From positions 1-37,329 of IMG/VR virus record IMGVR_UViG_3300021440_000072: a DNA stretch of 37,329 bases, one strand, 5' to 3'. This document shows, one piece after another, positions 8,901 to 16,231 of this stretch. The DNA is from a virus. The first letter of the stretch is position 1. Every line of letters begins with the position of its first letter. The notes under the pieces are model-generated. The model did no database searches. It was not told the DNA's origin and was given only the letters and a program-made list of their open reading frames with translations. The translations under genes were made by a program, and so were the position numbers.

Positions 8901-11900
8901 CTCGTTGAAGACAACCTCAAAGTTGGTGATGCTGTACAGGTATCAGTCGAATCTCTCTCTCGCAGTGGGAATGAGTTTCGTGTTATCAAGTACGACGAGC
9001 AGGGCAAAGGCACGTCATATGCGAGCGTCGGGAAGTACCGAGAAAATACTCCCCTCAAACCAACCGAAATTAAAGTTGGCGATACGGTAAAAATTACTCA
9101 AAAAGTTCGCAAGCCAAACGAACCGGCTTTCCGCGTTGGTATTGTGCGAAAGGTCGACCTCAAAGATTCCGTGAATAAAATTGGCCAGACACTACCGGCC
9201 GGAATTGTGGCCGACATGAACGAGCCGTACCTTTTCGGAAATAAAACATCATTCAAAGACAACGTCATTACCCCGCATACGTTGACCGCTGAAGAACAGA
9301 AGCAGGTTGACTCCACTATTGCAGAGAATATCTCGGCAAAAGAGTTTATGGTTCAGCAGATGCGTCAATCGGGTAATCACGCTTCAATTGGTACGTACCG
9401 TGACGGTACCGAGGTGATCTCGAATAATCCTGACAACCTCAAACCGCTCCAGTTCCCAGAACTCGTTGGTCTCGCCAAAGAACTCTCGGGCAATGTACCA
9501 TTCCTCCGAAAATATAAAAAAGCCAATGGTATGTTCTATCCGAAAGGCGACGGGGAAATTGGACTCAACCCTGAACTTTTCAAACGTGAGAATCTCTCAC
9601 AGCTTCAGGCGACGCTTGCGCATGAAATTGGCCACCTCGTCGATTACCTGCCTGACAAAACTATGACGCGCGGGAATTTGCTTGGCCGACTGAATACCCT
9701 CAAAGGATTCAGAACTGATTTCTACCACGAAGCCGGTACTACTCGTACGGACAAGCAACTGCGCGAAGAAATGTACCAGCTTTCGAAATACTGGCGTCCA
9801 TTCGAAGAAGAGTCCGTCCCCGCGTCGTACCTCGCGTACCGAAAATCCGCTCCGGAAGTGTACGCCGACTTCATCTCGGCACTCTTCAATGACCCGCGCA
9901 CAGTCAGTGAAATTGCGCCAACAGCGTACAATCTCTTTTTCGAGCAACTCGACCGCAAGCCAGCCGTTAAAACTGCCTACTTCGACCTCCAGACGCTCTT
10001 GCGTACGGGAGACCTTACTGCGTCTCGTCGTTCAGCGACCACTGATATGTTCAAACTGACCGAACAGCAATCGAAGGAACGTCAGATTCAAGAGCAAATC
10101 AAACAGGAAGAAAAGGAGCGCAGTGTGTGGTTCAAGTTCAAAACTGAAATGGTGGACATTGCGGAAGTCGTGCGCGAGGACGTGAAAAAAGCGATGAAAG
10201 CCGGTGCGTACGTGAACCCCGACGATAACCCAACCTACTACCTCGAAGAACGCAACTACCTTGGTGGCCATATCAAAGCGGAGGTTGACACGAAATTCAA
10301 TACCATTTACCAAGAACTTCAGAAAAACGGACTCACATGGGAAGACCTCGGGGAACTCATGTTTTACGAACGTGTCGCTAAAGGTGACCGCCAAGAAATT
10401 GCGAACCCACTCGGGTACCAGCCAGACTTTGTACAAGAACTCATGGAAGTGTATGACGACGTCGGGAAGGTAGAGCCGAACGCCGAAGCTCACCGCAAGG
10501 CAACAAGCGATATGCGTACCACCATGGGCGATGAGAAGTACGGCAAACTGCAATCACTGGCCGTACAGTACCGTGAGAACCTCAAAGGCATTTTCCAAGA
10601 GGGATTTGCGGAGGGTATCTACTCGGACGAACTCAACCAACTCTTCAACGAAAACGCGTATTACGTGCCATTCAAAGGTGCGAAGTATTCTGGTGTATCA
10701 CGTACTACCTTCGGAGTGAAACAGCAAAAAGGAACGCTCGACAATATCGAAAACCCCGCCAACACGGGAATTGAAAAAGCCGTCTCCATTATTCGTGCTA
10801 TAGAACGCAACAAGGTCACGCGCAAGACCGTCGAGTTCTACAAAGCAAACTTCCCTGAAGAGGTAACGGAAGCAACACTCGATAAAAATGGGTACCCACT
10901 CGAACCAAAAGACAAATCGCTTGGTCTCGTGACGTACATGGAGGGAGGCAAGGTTAAGGGGTACCACGTCGACGCCTACATTGCCGAAGCGATTAAAAAG
11001 ACACCAGTCGCCAATATGAACGTCATGGTCGAAGGTTTGCGGTTCTTCAACTCGAATCTATTCCGTCCACTCTTCATTACGTTCAACCTCGGGTTCCAAA
11101 CGTTCAACCTGATTCGCGATATGAAGCGATTCTGGAAAAACGTTCCGAATATGACGGTGCTTCAAACTATGCGTCTCTACTCACAATCAATGCGGGCGTC
11201 GAAGATTCGCGCATTTGGTCTCCCCGCCAACCCTTCCGTCGCTGACCAAGAGGCGTATGATCTAATCAACAAACTCGAAAATGAGAAGGTAATCTCGATT
11301 ACTTACAACGACATCATTAAAGGCGAGTCACTTGAAGACGCGCAGATTGAACGTATTCTCCGTGAAGTGGGAGTGCGTGAGGTAAAAGATACCAAGCTCG
11401 GATTGCTCGGCCAAAAAGTTGGTCTCACAAAAAATTCACCAATTCTCAAACAGGCGTTTGCGCTCATGGACTTCATTGAGAAAACTGGTAACATGATTGA
11501 AACACTACCGAAGGTAGCTGGCGTCAAAGCCATTGAAGGTACTATGGCACCAATCGAAATGCGCTCGTTCGTTCGCAAGTACGTCGGCTCGCCAGACTTC
11601 CTCGCTGGTGGTCGTGATAAGAAGTCGATGAACGAAGTGTTCCTCTTCGCCAATGCCATTTTCCAAGGTGTCCGCTCGGACTACGAGATTGCTACTGCTC
11701 CAAAATCACGGGGTGCGTACTGGATGAAAACCATGCAGTCTGAAATCATTCCAAAGATGCTCATGGCTCTCGCGGCCGCTGGTCTCTTCGGTGATTACCT
11801 CAAAGAACTGCTCGGGAAAATCAGCGAGTACGACAAAACCAACTACACTACGATTCCGTTTGGTGAAGACCAGAACGGCAAAACGGTGTACTTTCGCCTC

Positions 11901-12755
11901 CCGTCAGATGAAACCGGCCGACTGATTAGTGGAATCTTCTGGAAAATGGCTAGTGCTGTTTCTGACCCAAAGAAGCTCGCTGAATTTGGCACCTACACCG
12001 ACATGGTCTCGTATGCAGGTGGCCAGGTGCCAGGCGTCACACCAGTCGCTACCGCTGGATTCAACCTCATGCAATTCCTCGGTGGCGCAAACCCGTATGA
12101 CTTCTTTCGTCAGCAACCACTTCTCACTGACGAACAGCAACTCGCCGGTGGCATGGAGCGAGTGAAGCCATTCGCGTCCTATATGTTCCAGCAACTCGGC
12201 GGAGGTATCTTCATGAAGCTCTACACCAACGAGACCGTTCCAAAGAACCCGTCACTCTCTGAAAAGATTGCCAGTTTCCCTCTCATTGGGAACGTCGCTG
12301 GTCGATTCCTCAAAGCCTCGAACTACGGTGAAGTGGAGAAGGTGCGCGAGGTCACCAACGAAGTGCGCTCACAGAAAGCGTCCGAGAACATTGCCAACCG
12401 TCGCGTAGTATTCAACTACGTCGACCAAGCTAAAGACATGAGTCCAGCCGAGGTACAGGCCTTCAAAAAGAAAATGATTCAGGAAATCTATGGTGGGGTA
12501 CCAAAGACCCCGAGCGACCGTACGCAAGCGCGTAACCTCGAAAAACGTTTCGACACACTCCGTCTCCGTGGCAAAGCTGACGCCAAGCTCGACGCGTTGA
12601 TTACTGCTCAATCGAACGAAGAAAAGGTGGTACTATTGGGTGAGTACCAGAAGTCGATGTCGGACACTGAATTCGCTGACCTGAAAAAATTCATCATTAA
12701 AAACAAAGTGGTGAGTCCTGCCGTGTTCCAAGAGTTCAACCGCGTTAATAAATAA
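5922..12755 (+). CDS. Giant polyvalent internal/ejection virion protein (P-loop kinase-like, HExxH peptidase, LPD38-like)
   Basis: The 2277-residue protein carries several domains on one chain, the signature of phage polyvalent proteins thought to be packaged and injected. The N-terminus has low-complexity linkers and hydrophobic stretches (about residues 208-260). A P-loop domain begins near residue 665, with Walker A GGAGSGKT at 699-706 and a zeta-toxin-like layout (GFTGIIYDSNMANLE follows). A metallopeptidase motif HEIGH lies at 1234-1238 (ATLAHEIGHLVDYLPD), with downstream acidic candidates in SAPEVYADFISAL. The C-terminal third (about 1700-2100) has the RPLFITFNLGFQTFNLIRD segment and amphipathic helices typical of LPD38-type regions. 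A short KLG[IV] motif occurs three times near the N-terminus. Enzymatic activities are inferred from motifs only. I see no RNA polymerase motif. Confidence 0.75.
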   Translation: MSTESVRAKLGIGVTPNESLGADLNKTGTTQPVVPQGATGLDALHAKLGIGGGGAPVTPKAPVAPATESPSLWSRYSTGAQRALAVTDAGIVAGAGQLLRSFQWTADRLVGDRAEQKASDVVQNSEIQASSDMFKIYKHYKDIGDTANADRIFKKLQVMDKSTSPYKAYADTTDSFAYKAQDKTQAWADALKTNAGVTPENQTFAEKVLEGAGSSLVYYVPGIGVARGASILAKVSPAIATIFGGSASAALEAMSEAGSTFDTVKKTDGLQKAGEESTKVFLANAILLAVTNHLGIFNTSKLSLLKKALLSAPVEGSQEAVQQMIQNNATGKPIWDGVLEAGTIGAIIGSVLGGTTDLLMEPGATENGAGLPSTTIPPARASLHSKLGVTDQPVTTPDTRTALEQQKAIEQATQTETVTPTATVPQETTHITPETQPTESPKINPTDLFPKSETPVVEKPPVTEMKISKEQQAKATEDWANNYADQVTVLDREYNDIITQIKEAKGVEREKLQTQKLDVQERLVKLEQEYLQKWQPKAEAVTSQSLWTNKLGLESDNGTADVQTGDAVTFNGKHWTVGTILEMSKGDTKYELIPESASTPAQKQAIEEKKNPTPDGEPVVTSKTPATPELAAEEYWDKVIKPASQKDEPIVIGADDLKDYFGNDYNDANHPIYSRAAFLLYERALAETTPQDEVVLTGGGAGSGKTEILVKEMKAAGFTGIIYDSNMANLEGVKKQIKMAEDADRTVRIYGITPNLESARTFTIQRENKIGRGISDATFARGHAGFPNVIAQLLTEKVISPKNVFLLDTRGQVSLEQAKEMVRNGTFVKNPLAYVKKLGYTEDYVKQTYSKDGFSQTTGQRLQGGEIPQKPRVTPDKSGTNKTTLSLEVQNAPTEKESKTQTEVAGKKVNRFSGQPQESATPRVQGKLKPLVTKTGLKALLNNTPDFKANPVLKVEEQTVTFTHGNNEPNKTMKVLAWSNGKTSFAIKPSALGLVEDNLKVGDAVQVSVESLSRSGNEFRVIKYDEQGKGTSYASVGKYRENTPLKPTEIKVGDTVKITQKVRKPNEPAFRVGIVRKVDLKDSVNKIGQTLPAGIVADMNEPYLFGNKTSFKDNVITPHTLTAEEQKQVDSTIAENISAKEFMVQQMRQSGNHASIGTYRDGTEVISNNPDNLKPLQFPELVGLAKELSGNVPFLRKYKKANGMFYPKGDGEIGLNPELFKRENLSQLQATLAHEIGHLVDYLPDKTMTRGNLLGRLNTLKGFRTDFYHEAGTTRTDKQLREEMYQLSKYWRPFEEESVPASYLAYRKSAPEVYADFISALFNDPRTVSEIAPTAYNLFFEQLDRKPAVKTAYFDLQTLLRTGDLTASRRSATTDMFKLTEQQSKERQIQEQIKQEEKERSVWFKFKTEMVDIAEVVREDVKKAMKAGAYVNPDDNPTYYLEERNYLGGHIKAEVDTKFNTIYQELQKNGLTWEDLGELMFYERVAKGDRQEIANPLGYQPDFVQELMEVYDDVGKVEPNAEAHRKATSDMRTTMGDEKYGKLQSLAVQYRENLKGIFQEGFAEGIYSDELNQLFNENAYYVPFKGAKYSGVSRTTFGVKQQKGTLDNIENPANTGIEKAVSIIRAIERNKVTRKTVEFYKANFPEEVTEATLDKNGYPLEPKDKSLGLVTYMEGGKVKGYHVDAYIAEAIKKTPVANMNVMVEGLRFFNSNLFRPLFITFNLGFQTFNLIRDMKRFWKNVPNMTVLQTMRLYSQSMRASKIRAFGLPANPSVADQEAYDLINKLENEKVISITYNDIIKGESLEDAQIERILREVGVREVKDTKLGLLGQKVGLTKNSPILKQAFALMDFIEKTGNMIETLPKVAGVKAIEGTMAPIEMRSFVRKYVGSPDFLAGGRDKKSMNEVFLFANAIFQGVRSDYEIATAPKSRGAYWMKTMQSEIIPKMLMALAAAGLFGDYLKELLGKISEYDKTNYTTIPFGEDQNGKTVYFRLPSDETGRLISGIFWKMASAVSDPKKLAEFGTYTDMVSYAGGQVPGVTPVATAGFNLMQFLGGANPYDFFRQQPLLTDEQQLAGGMERVKPFASYMFQQLGGGIFMKLYTNETVPKNPSLSEKIASFPLIGNVAGRFLKASNYGEVEKVREVTNEVRSQKASENIANRRVVFNYVDQAKDMSPAEVQAFKKKMIQEIYGGVPKTPSDRTQARNLEKRFDTLRLRGKADAKLDALITAQSNEEKVVLLGEYQKSMSDTEFADLKKFIIKNKVVSPAVFQEFNRVNK

Positions 12756-12764
12756 GCCTTGTGA

Positions 12765-12893
12765 ATGAATCGAGATGATATAATGCAATGTATAAAGGAA
12801 GCGTTTATTGCTCTCTTTTGGGTAATTATATTTTTATCAATTTTCATTCCTTCCGCGCTAGACACTTGGCTGGCCGAAGGTTTTATTAACTAA
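12765..12893 (+). CDS. Small single-pass membrane protein, possible lysis accessory
   Basis: A 42-residue reading frame sits between the giant virion gene and the next gene, with gaps of only nine and three bases. It starts MNRDDIMQCIKEAF, followed by a strongly hydrophobic helix (ALFWVIIFLSIFIPSAL, about residues 15-31) and a short C-terminal tail. An alternative start is Met7 at 12783. Because it directly precedes two further membrane proteins and the muramidase, a role in lysis is inferred. Complication: a strong -10 box lies inside its first codons, so transcripts from that promoter would not carry its full start region. Confidence 0.6.
   Translation: MNRDDIMQCIKEAFIALFWVIIFLSIFIPSALDTWLAEGFIN
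12776..12784 (+). promoter_or_regulatory. Extended -10 promoter for the lysis genes
   Basis: TGaTATAAT is a perfect extended -10 element just after the end of the giant virion gene. Transcription from it would start near 12791 and cover the membrane proteins at 12897 and 13239 up to the terminator at 13489. It overlaps the 5' end of the 42-residue gene. A good -35 is not visible. Confidence 0.5.
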
Positions 12894-12896
12894 CGA

Positions 12897-13226
12897 ATGG
12901 AATCACTCCTCTCTCCCAAGAATGTAGTTTTTCTTTTGGGTATTATTGGCACAATTTTTGGAGTGTATAAATACTTCAGAGACCCCCAAGTTGCTTCACA
13001 ACAAGAAGATGCCCTGATGAATCAGCAGATGAAATTCTTTGTAGAGTCAACCGAGAAGCGATTCACTGACATTCAAAACACAATCAATGCTCTCCAGGTT
13101 CAGGTGAACACTCACGCGCATACCACGGACTCAAAATTCAATAATTTGAGTAACAGTATGGGCGAGATGTCGAAGCAGGTCGTCAGGCTTGCGACGATTA
13201 TTGAAGAACGGATTCCTAAAAATTAA
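12897..13226 (+). CDS. Membrane-anchored coiled-coil protein (spanin- or holin-like)
   Basis: The 109-residue protein has one N-terminal transmembrane helix (VVFLLGIIGTIFGVYKYF, about residues 10-27) followed by a soluble coiled-coil region (about 45-105: STEKRFTDIQNTINALQVQV and later EMSKQVVRLATIIEERI). That topology matches inner-membrane spanins and some holin accessory proteins. It lies between the 42-residue membrane protein and a three-helix holin candidate. No lipobox partner is visible nearby, so a two-component spanin pair is not demonstrated. Confidence 0.7.
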   Translation: MESLLSPKNVVFLLGIIGTIFGVYKYFRDPQVASQQEDALMNQQMKFFVESTEKRFTDIQNTINALQVQVNTHAHTTDSKFNNLSNSMGEMSKQVVRLATIIEERIPKN

Positions 13227-13238
13227 CTTCACAATTAA

Positions 13239-13475
13239 ATGGACATAAATCAATTTCTCGCGATCGGAGTAGTCGGTGCCTTCCTCTCTCTCATGATTGA
13301 ATTTTTCATGAAAGAAATCTCCAACCCCCTCCTTTCGAAAATGGTTGTACTCGTATCAGCTATTGTTGTTGGTGCGGTGTACGTTCTCCTCCATAACACT
13401 CCCTACTTCCAGACAGTTATGACCATTCTAGGGTCGGCGTCTATCGTGTACGGATTTTTCCTCAACAAGAAGTAG
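13239..13475 (+). CDS. Putative holin, three transmembrane helices
   Basis: This 78-residue protein is almost wholly hydrophobic, with likely transmembrane helices at about 7-26 (AIGVVGAFLSLMIEFFM), 34-52 (KMVVLVSAIVVGAVYVLL) and 57-75 (FQTVMTILGSASIVYGFF), ending in NKK. Size, topology and placement just before a muramidase fit a holin, which would permeabilise the membrane at the end of infection. Holins are too diverse for a sequence-only family call. A terminator hairpin follows 13 bases after the stop. Confidence 0.65.
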   Translation: MDINQFLAIGVVGAFLSLMIEFFMKEISNPLLSKMVVLVSAIVVGAVYVLLHNTPYFQTVMTILGSASIVYGFFLNKK

Positions 13476-13488
13476 AACCCAGATAGGT

Positions 13489-13514
13489 GGGTGACAAAAT
13501 GTCACTCCCCTTTT
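13489..13514 (+). terminator. Rho-independent terminator after the holin gene
   Basis: GTGACA-AAA-TGTCAC forms a six-base-pair stem, extended by GG/TC pairs, followed by CCCCTTTTCT. It separates the holin gene from the muramidase gene, which therefore needs readthrough or its own promoter. Confidence 0.65.
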
Positions 13515-13535
13515 CTGCGCTTTACTGCGTAGTCA

Positions 13536-14012
13536 ATGCCAATAAAAAACCGTACATTCGTCCGTGTTTCAATTATTTTGATTCTCACGGGGATTCTCTC
13601 GCAGATAGTGACGATAGAGGAACCCATACAAGCAGAGCCGGTCGTTGCTCAAACTGAAGCAACTTCCACTCTGATTACTCCGGAACCTCTGCCGGAGCTA
13701 GTTCCCGTAGTACCAATTCTGGCAAAGATTGCGTGGTGTGAGTCACGGAACGTCCAACTAAACCCCGACGGTAGTGTTCTTCGGGGCAAAATCAACTCAC
13801 AGGACGTCGGAAAGTGGCAAATCAATGAATCGTACCATTTAGCCGAATCAAAGCGTCTCGGGCTAGATTTGCACACCGAGGAGGGCAATGAAGAGTACGC
13901 CGTGCACCTCTTTTTGACACAGGGCACTCGTCCGTGGAATTGGTCAAAGCCATGTTGGGGTGATGAAGAACGTGTGTGGACAAAAAAGAACGGAGAATAC
14001 TGGTCGAAATAG
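13536..14012 (+). CDS. Secreted lysozyme/transglycosylase-like muramidase
   Basis: The 158-residue protein starts with a basic N-terminus and a hydrophobic helix (VSIILILTGILSQIV, about residues 10-24), so it is exported or anchored. A Pro/Thr-rich spacer follows. The catalytic-like domain (about 65-150) begins IAWCESRNVQLNPDGSVLRG, where the Glu of CES is the probable catalytic acid. It continues DVGKWQINESYH, GLDLHTEEGNEEYAVHLF and TRPWNWSKPCWG. This is the lysozyme-like/transglycosylase fold; this variant, with NPDGSVLRG and PWNWSKPCWG, is one I associate mainly with Patescibacterial genomes. It would cleave peptidoglycan glycan strands. The signal helix may make it a signal-arrest-release endolysin. 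Confidence 0.8.
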   Translation: MPIKNRTFVRVSIILILTGILSQIVTIEEPIQAEPVVAQTEATSTLITPEPLPELVPVVPILAKIAWCESRNVQLNPDGSVLRGKINSQDVGKWQINESYHLAESKRLGLDLHTEEGNEEYAVHLFLTQGTRPWNWSKPCWGDEERVWTKKNGEYWSK

Positions 14013-14017
14013 AGTTT

Positions 14018-14062
14018 TGCACAGGTGTGCACAAGCCAGACACAAATAGTTTGTGGTAAATT
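14018..14062 (+). promoter_or_regulatory. Inverted repeat and extended -10 upstream of the replication gene
   Basis: TGCACAGGTGTGCA (14018-14031) is a perfect inverted repeat with a two-base spacer, a plausible operator for an unknown regulator. TGgTAAATT (14054-14062) is an extended -10 ending six bases before the ATG at 14069, so the mRNA would be leaderless or nearly so. A good -35 is not visible. Confidence 0.5.
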
Positions 14063-14068
14063 TGGGTT

Positions 14069-14779
14069 ATGAAATACGAAAAGGGTACTTTTGTTACCGT
14101 TCCAAACATACAAGCGTTACAAATTTTACCCCCTGCCTCACAAGCATTATTTATGTGGCTCTGCTCGTACGCTGACGCTGACGGCTCTTGTTTCCCCTCT
14201 CGGGCACTCCTCGCAGAGAATTTGAAGTGCTCCGTTCGTGCAATTGATACCCATTTAGCGAAGTTGGTTGAGGAAGGATTCATTGAAAAAGAGAACCGCT
14301 TCAAAGACAATAAAAAAACCAGTAATGCGTACCAGATATTGCTAGTTAGTAGCGCAGATTCTGCGCATACCCTAGCGCAGAATCTGCCCATACCCCGTGC
14401 AGATTCTGCGCATAGAACTAAACCCACTGAACCAAATCCAAAAGAACTAAAGAAGCATGTGTCTGAAAAGCACCCTTACGGGGAATTCAAAAACGTCCGT
14501 CTCTCTGATGAAGACAAAGAAAAATTGAAGAACCTTTACGGGGTTGCGAACGCGAAGAAGTTGGTCGAGGCATTGAGTATCTATAAAAAAAGCAAAGGAC
14601 GAGAGTACGTGAATGACTATGCCACCCTCCTCGGATTTGCTCGACGGGACAAAATGGAAGTGATTCAAGAGAAGCCGAAACCAAAAGCGCCGGAACCCGA
14701 GACCGTACTGACTCCAGAACAACAGGAAAAAATTCGGCAGACTCGTGAAGCGATTACTAAAAAATTAGCCAGAAAATAA
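14069..14779 (+). CDS. Replication initiator-like protein with winged-helix domain
   Basis: Residues about 18-90 match the helix-turn-helix of phage replication proteins of the HTH_36/DnaD-like kind: LPPASQALFMWLCSYADADG, then CFPSRALLAENLKCSVRAID and THLAKLVEEGFIEKE. Such domains bind the origin and load host helicase. The gene contains three iteron-like repeats at 14352-14413, as in lambda O-type initiators whose origin lies within the gene. The C-terminal part (about 130-210) is a separate helical domain, ending in a charged tail. At 236 residues it is a normal size. No helicase or primase follows, so host enzymes must be recruited. It starts the early gene block after the lysis genes. Confidence 0.75.
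   Translation: MKYEKGTFVTVPNIQALQILPPASQALFMWLCSYADADGSCFPSRALLAENLKCSVRAIDTHLAKLVEEGFIEKENRFKDNKKTSNAYQILLVSSADSAHTLAQNLPIPRADSAHRTKPTEPNPKELKKHVSEKHPYGEFKNVRLSDEDKEKLKNLYGVANAKKLVEALSIYKKSKGREYVNDYATLLGFARRDKMEVIQEKPKPKAPEPETVLTPEQQEKIRQTREAITKKLARK
14352..14413 (+). repeat. Three iteron-like repeats, candidate replication origin
   Basis: Three copies of a near-palindromic unit (GCGCAGATTCTGCGCAT, GCGCAGAATCTGCCCAT and GTGCAGATTCTGCGCAT) start at 14352, 14375 and 14397, spaced 23 and 22 bases apart, about two helical turns. They lie inside the replication initiator gene and encode a linker rather than a conserved domain. Iterons within the initiator gene are the classic arrangement of lambda-type origins. 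Confidence 0.6.
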
Positions 14780-14780
14780 A

Positions 14781-15230
14781 ATGCACACACTAAAAGACTG
14801 TAAAGGGATACATTGCCGGTGCATGAATTACCACTGCCATAGATTTCACTTTGCTGATTGTGAATCAAACCAGTCAAATCGAGGAGAAGACGACCCAAAG
14901 AAAAAAGCAATTGAGGATACCGCTCGGCAACTCCACGGTTGGTACCTCTCTGCTACACTAAAATTAAACCCCGAAAATTTTAATGAAAAAGCACAGGTTC
15001 AGTATGATGCCCTGAATGAAGAGCAAAAGGACATAGACCGGTACATTGCAGAAAAAATACTCGCGGTTATTATCGGCATTCGAAGGGAGCACAAAAACGC
15101 GATTGAACAAATTATTCGAATGGCTGATGATCTCGAACATGATTGCAACCGAGACGGTGACAAAGGTACCGAGCAATGGAAATTATTCAAGGGGTTCCGG
15201 AATACTATTCGAGATAAATTTTTACAATGA
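14781..15230 (+). CDS. Conserved phage helical protein with Cys/His-rich N-terminus
   Basis: The 149-residue protein starts two bases after the replication gene. The first 27 residues are Cys/His-rich (CKGIHCRCMNYHCHRFHFAD) and may bind a metal. Residues about 45-100 contain ARQLHGWYLSATLKLNPENF and ALNEEQKDIDRYIAEKIL, a phrase I know from many small uncharacterised phage proteins. The remainder is helical. Its stop overlaps the next ATG (ATGA). No function is assigned; proximity to replication genes suggests an early role. Confidence 0.7.
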   Translation: MHTLKDCKGIHCRCMNYHCHRFHFADCESNQSNRGEDDPKKKAIEDTARQLHGWYLSATLKLNPENFNEKAQVQYDALNEEQKDIDRYIAEKILAVIIGIRREHKNAIEQIIRMADDLEHDCNRDGDKGTEQWKLFKGFRNTIRDKFLQ

Positions 15231-15511
15231 AAATAAAATTTGAAAATCAGTACTTGATTCACGTTTGCCCGGGGTGTATTGAAGAGCACCTGATACCTAT
15301 GTTTGGGAAAGACCCATGGACATTCAACCAAAACTTCGATAGTCCGACGCTCTCCCCTTCTGTGAAGCATACTCTCACGAGAGACGGGAAGGAACGGATT
15401 TGCCACTACTTTATTGTCAACGGAATGATTGAATACTGTAGTGATTCAGACCACGTACTAGCAGGAATGAAAGTTGATTTGCCAGAATATCCCCAAGATG
15501 TGAACAAGTAG
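15227..15511 (+). CDS. DUF6527-like small zinc protein
   Basis: The 94-residue protein matches the general plan of a widespread phage family often mislabelled ammonia monooxygenase. It has a CPGC knuckle at residues 14-17, WTFNQNFDSPTLSPSV in the middle, then ICHYFIVNGMIEYCSDSDH, and VDLPEYP at the end. The conserved Cys and His residues probably bind zinc. It overlaps the preceding stop by four bases. The function of the family is unknown. Confidence 0.75.
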   Translation: MKIKFENQYLIHVCPGCIEEHLIPMFGKDPWTFNQNFDSPTLSPSVKHTLTRDGKERICHYFIVNGMIEYCSDSDHVLAGMKVDLPEYPQDVNK

Positions 15512-15513
15512 AC

Positions 15514-15542
15514 TTGCGTATTATTTGGGTATGAATTAGAAT
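15514..15542 (+). promoter_or_regulatory. Sigma70-type promoter before the sigma-4 gene
   Basis: TTGCGT (15514-15519) and TAGAAT (15537-15542) are separated by exactly 17 bases. The ATG at 15552 follows the -10 by nine bases, giving a leader of only a few bases. Confidence 0.6.
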
Positions 15543-15551
15543 ATAAAGGTA

Positions 15552-15758
15552 ATGATAACGAAAGAAAAACGAGAAGAATTAAAAACAAAGCTGGAGACCG
15601 TTTCGGTGACTGCAAGAAATAAAAAAATCTTCAAATACCGGTACGGACTCGACGACGGAATCTATCGAGAGGTGAGTGAGGTCGGGAAGAAATTCAAACT
15701 GACCGCCGAATCCATTCGACTGATTTGCAAAAAAATTAACGCGTTGATTGAAGGTTAG
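15552..15758 (+). CDS. Stand-alone sigma region 4-like DNA-binding protein
   Basis: This 68-residue protein consists of little more than a sigma70 region 4 domain. KIFKYRYGLDDGIYREVSEV matches the RYGL-plus-acidic start of region 4. VGKKFKLTAESIRLICKKIN matches its helix-turn-helix, including the SIR-type recognition helix. Region 4 normally contacts the -35 element and activators. A free region 4 cannot replace sigma but could compete with it, or act as a transcription regulator. It has its own promoter and stands alone, with gaps of 40 and 64 bases to its neighbours. Confidence 0.75.
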   Translation: MITKEKREELKTKLETVSVTARNKKIFKYRYGLDDGIYREVSEVGKKFKLTAESIRLICKKINALIEG

Positions 15759-15822
15759 CATTACATTTTACCAATCAGGTTAGTCCTTCCTAAAAGGCAC
15801 GTAGTTCACTAATAAAACACTT

Positions 15823-16050
15823 ATGCAACAAATTAAAGAACTCTCGATGGTATTCGCAATGATTGTTATTGCTTGCCTCGTCGCGTTGTTCGCCTTCACT
15901 CTTATCGAAACTTCACTCAATCGCAGTGAGGTTGTTTCGTGTCTGAAGTTACAGAAGCAGTCGAAGCAGTTCGCCGAATTTACTCTCGCCCCATGGGAAG
16001 AGGAGATGTGCGCGACTCACAGCATTACCATTAACTCCCCTGTCAAATAG
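15823..16050 (+). CDS. Small single-pass membrane protein
   Basis: The 75-residue protein has a transmembrane helix at about residues 8-27 (SMVFAMIVIACLVALFAFTL) and a soluble C-terminal part with two cysteines, SCLKLQKQSKQF and PWEEEMCATH. I associate this Cys-LQKQ...W...Cys arrangement with small membrane proteins of uncultured phages and Patescibacteria, but I know no function. The preceding 64 bases hold only a weak A/T-rich -10-like stretch. Confidence 0.65.
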   Translation: MQQIKELSMVFAMIVIACLVALFAFTLIETSLNRSEVVSCLKLQKQSKQFAEFTLAPWEEEMCATHSITINSPVK

Positions 16051-16051
16051 T

Positions 16052-16228
16052 ATGGGGTACTGCGAAGATTGTGGGTGCAGAACGAGCGGAGGAGTGTGCT
16101 CAAACTGCCAAGAAGAATTATTCATTGTAGAGAATCAGGGAGAATTTATCGACCGACCTCTCTCGCAAGAATTCCAACAAAAAGTATACGAACAGGAGAA
16201 GTTACTCGAATCACGTAAAAATATATAA
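16052..16228 (+). CDS. Zinc-ribbon mini-protein
   Basis: A 58-residue frame starts one base after the previous stop and ends three bases before the next start, so it fills the gap exactly. It begins MGYCEDCGC and continues GGVCSNCQEEL, giving CxxC (4, 7) and CxxC (16, 19) pairs of a compact zinc ribbon. A charged helix follows (LSQEFQQKVYEQEKLLES). It may bind nucleic acid or a protein partner; the role is unknown. Confidence 0.65.
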   Translation: MGYCEDCGCRTSGGVCSNCQEELFIVENQGEFIDRPLSQEFQQKVYEQEKLLESRKNI

Positions 16229-16231
16229 ATT

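Noticed and set aside
5922-12755. N4-like virion RNA polymerase in the giant protein
   Set aside because: Size and gene position invite the idea, but I see no T7-type polymerase motifs; P-loop, HExxH and LPD38-like features are seen instead.
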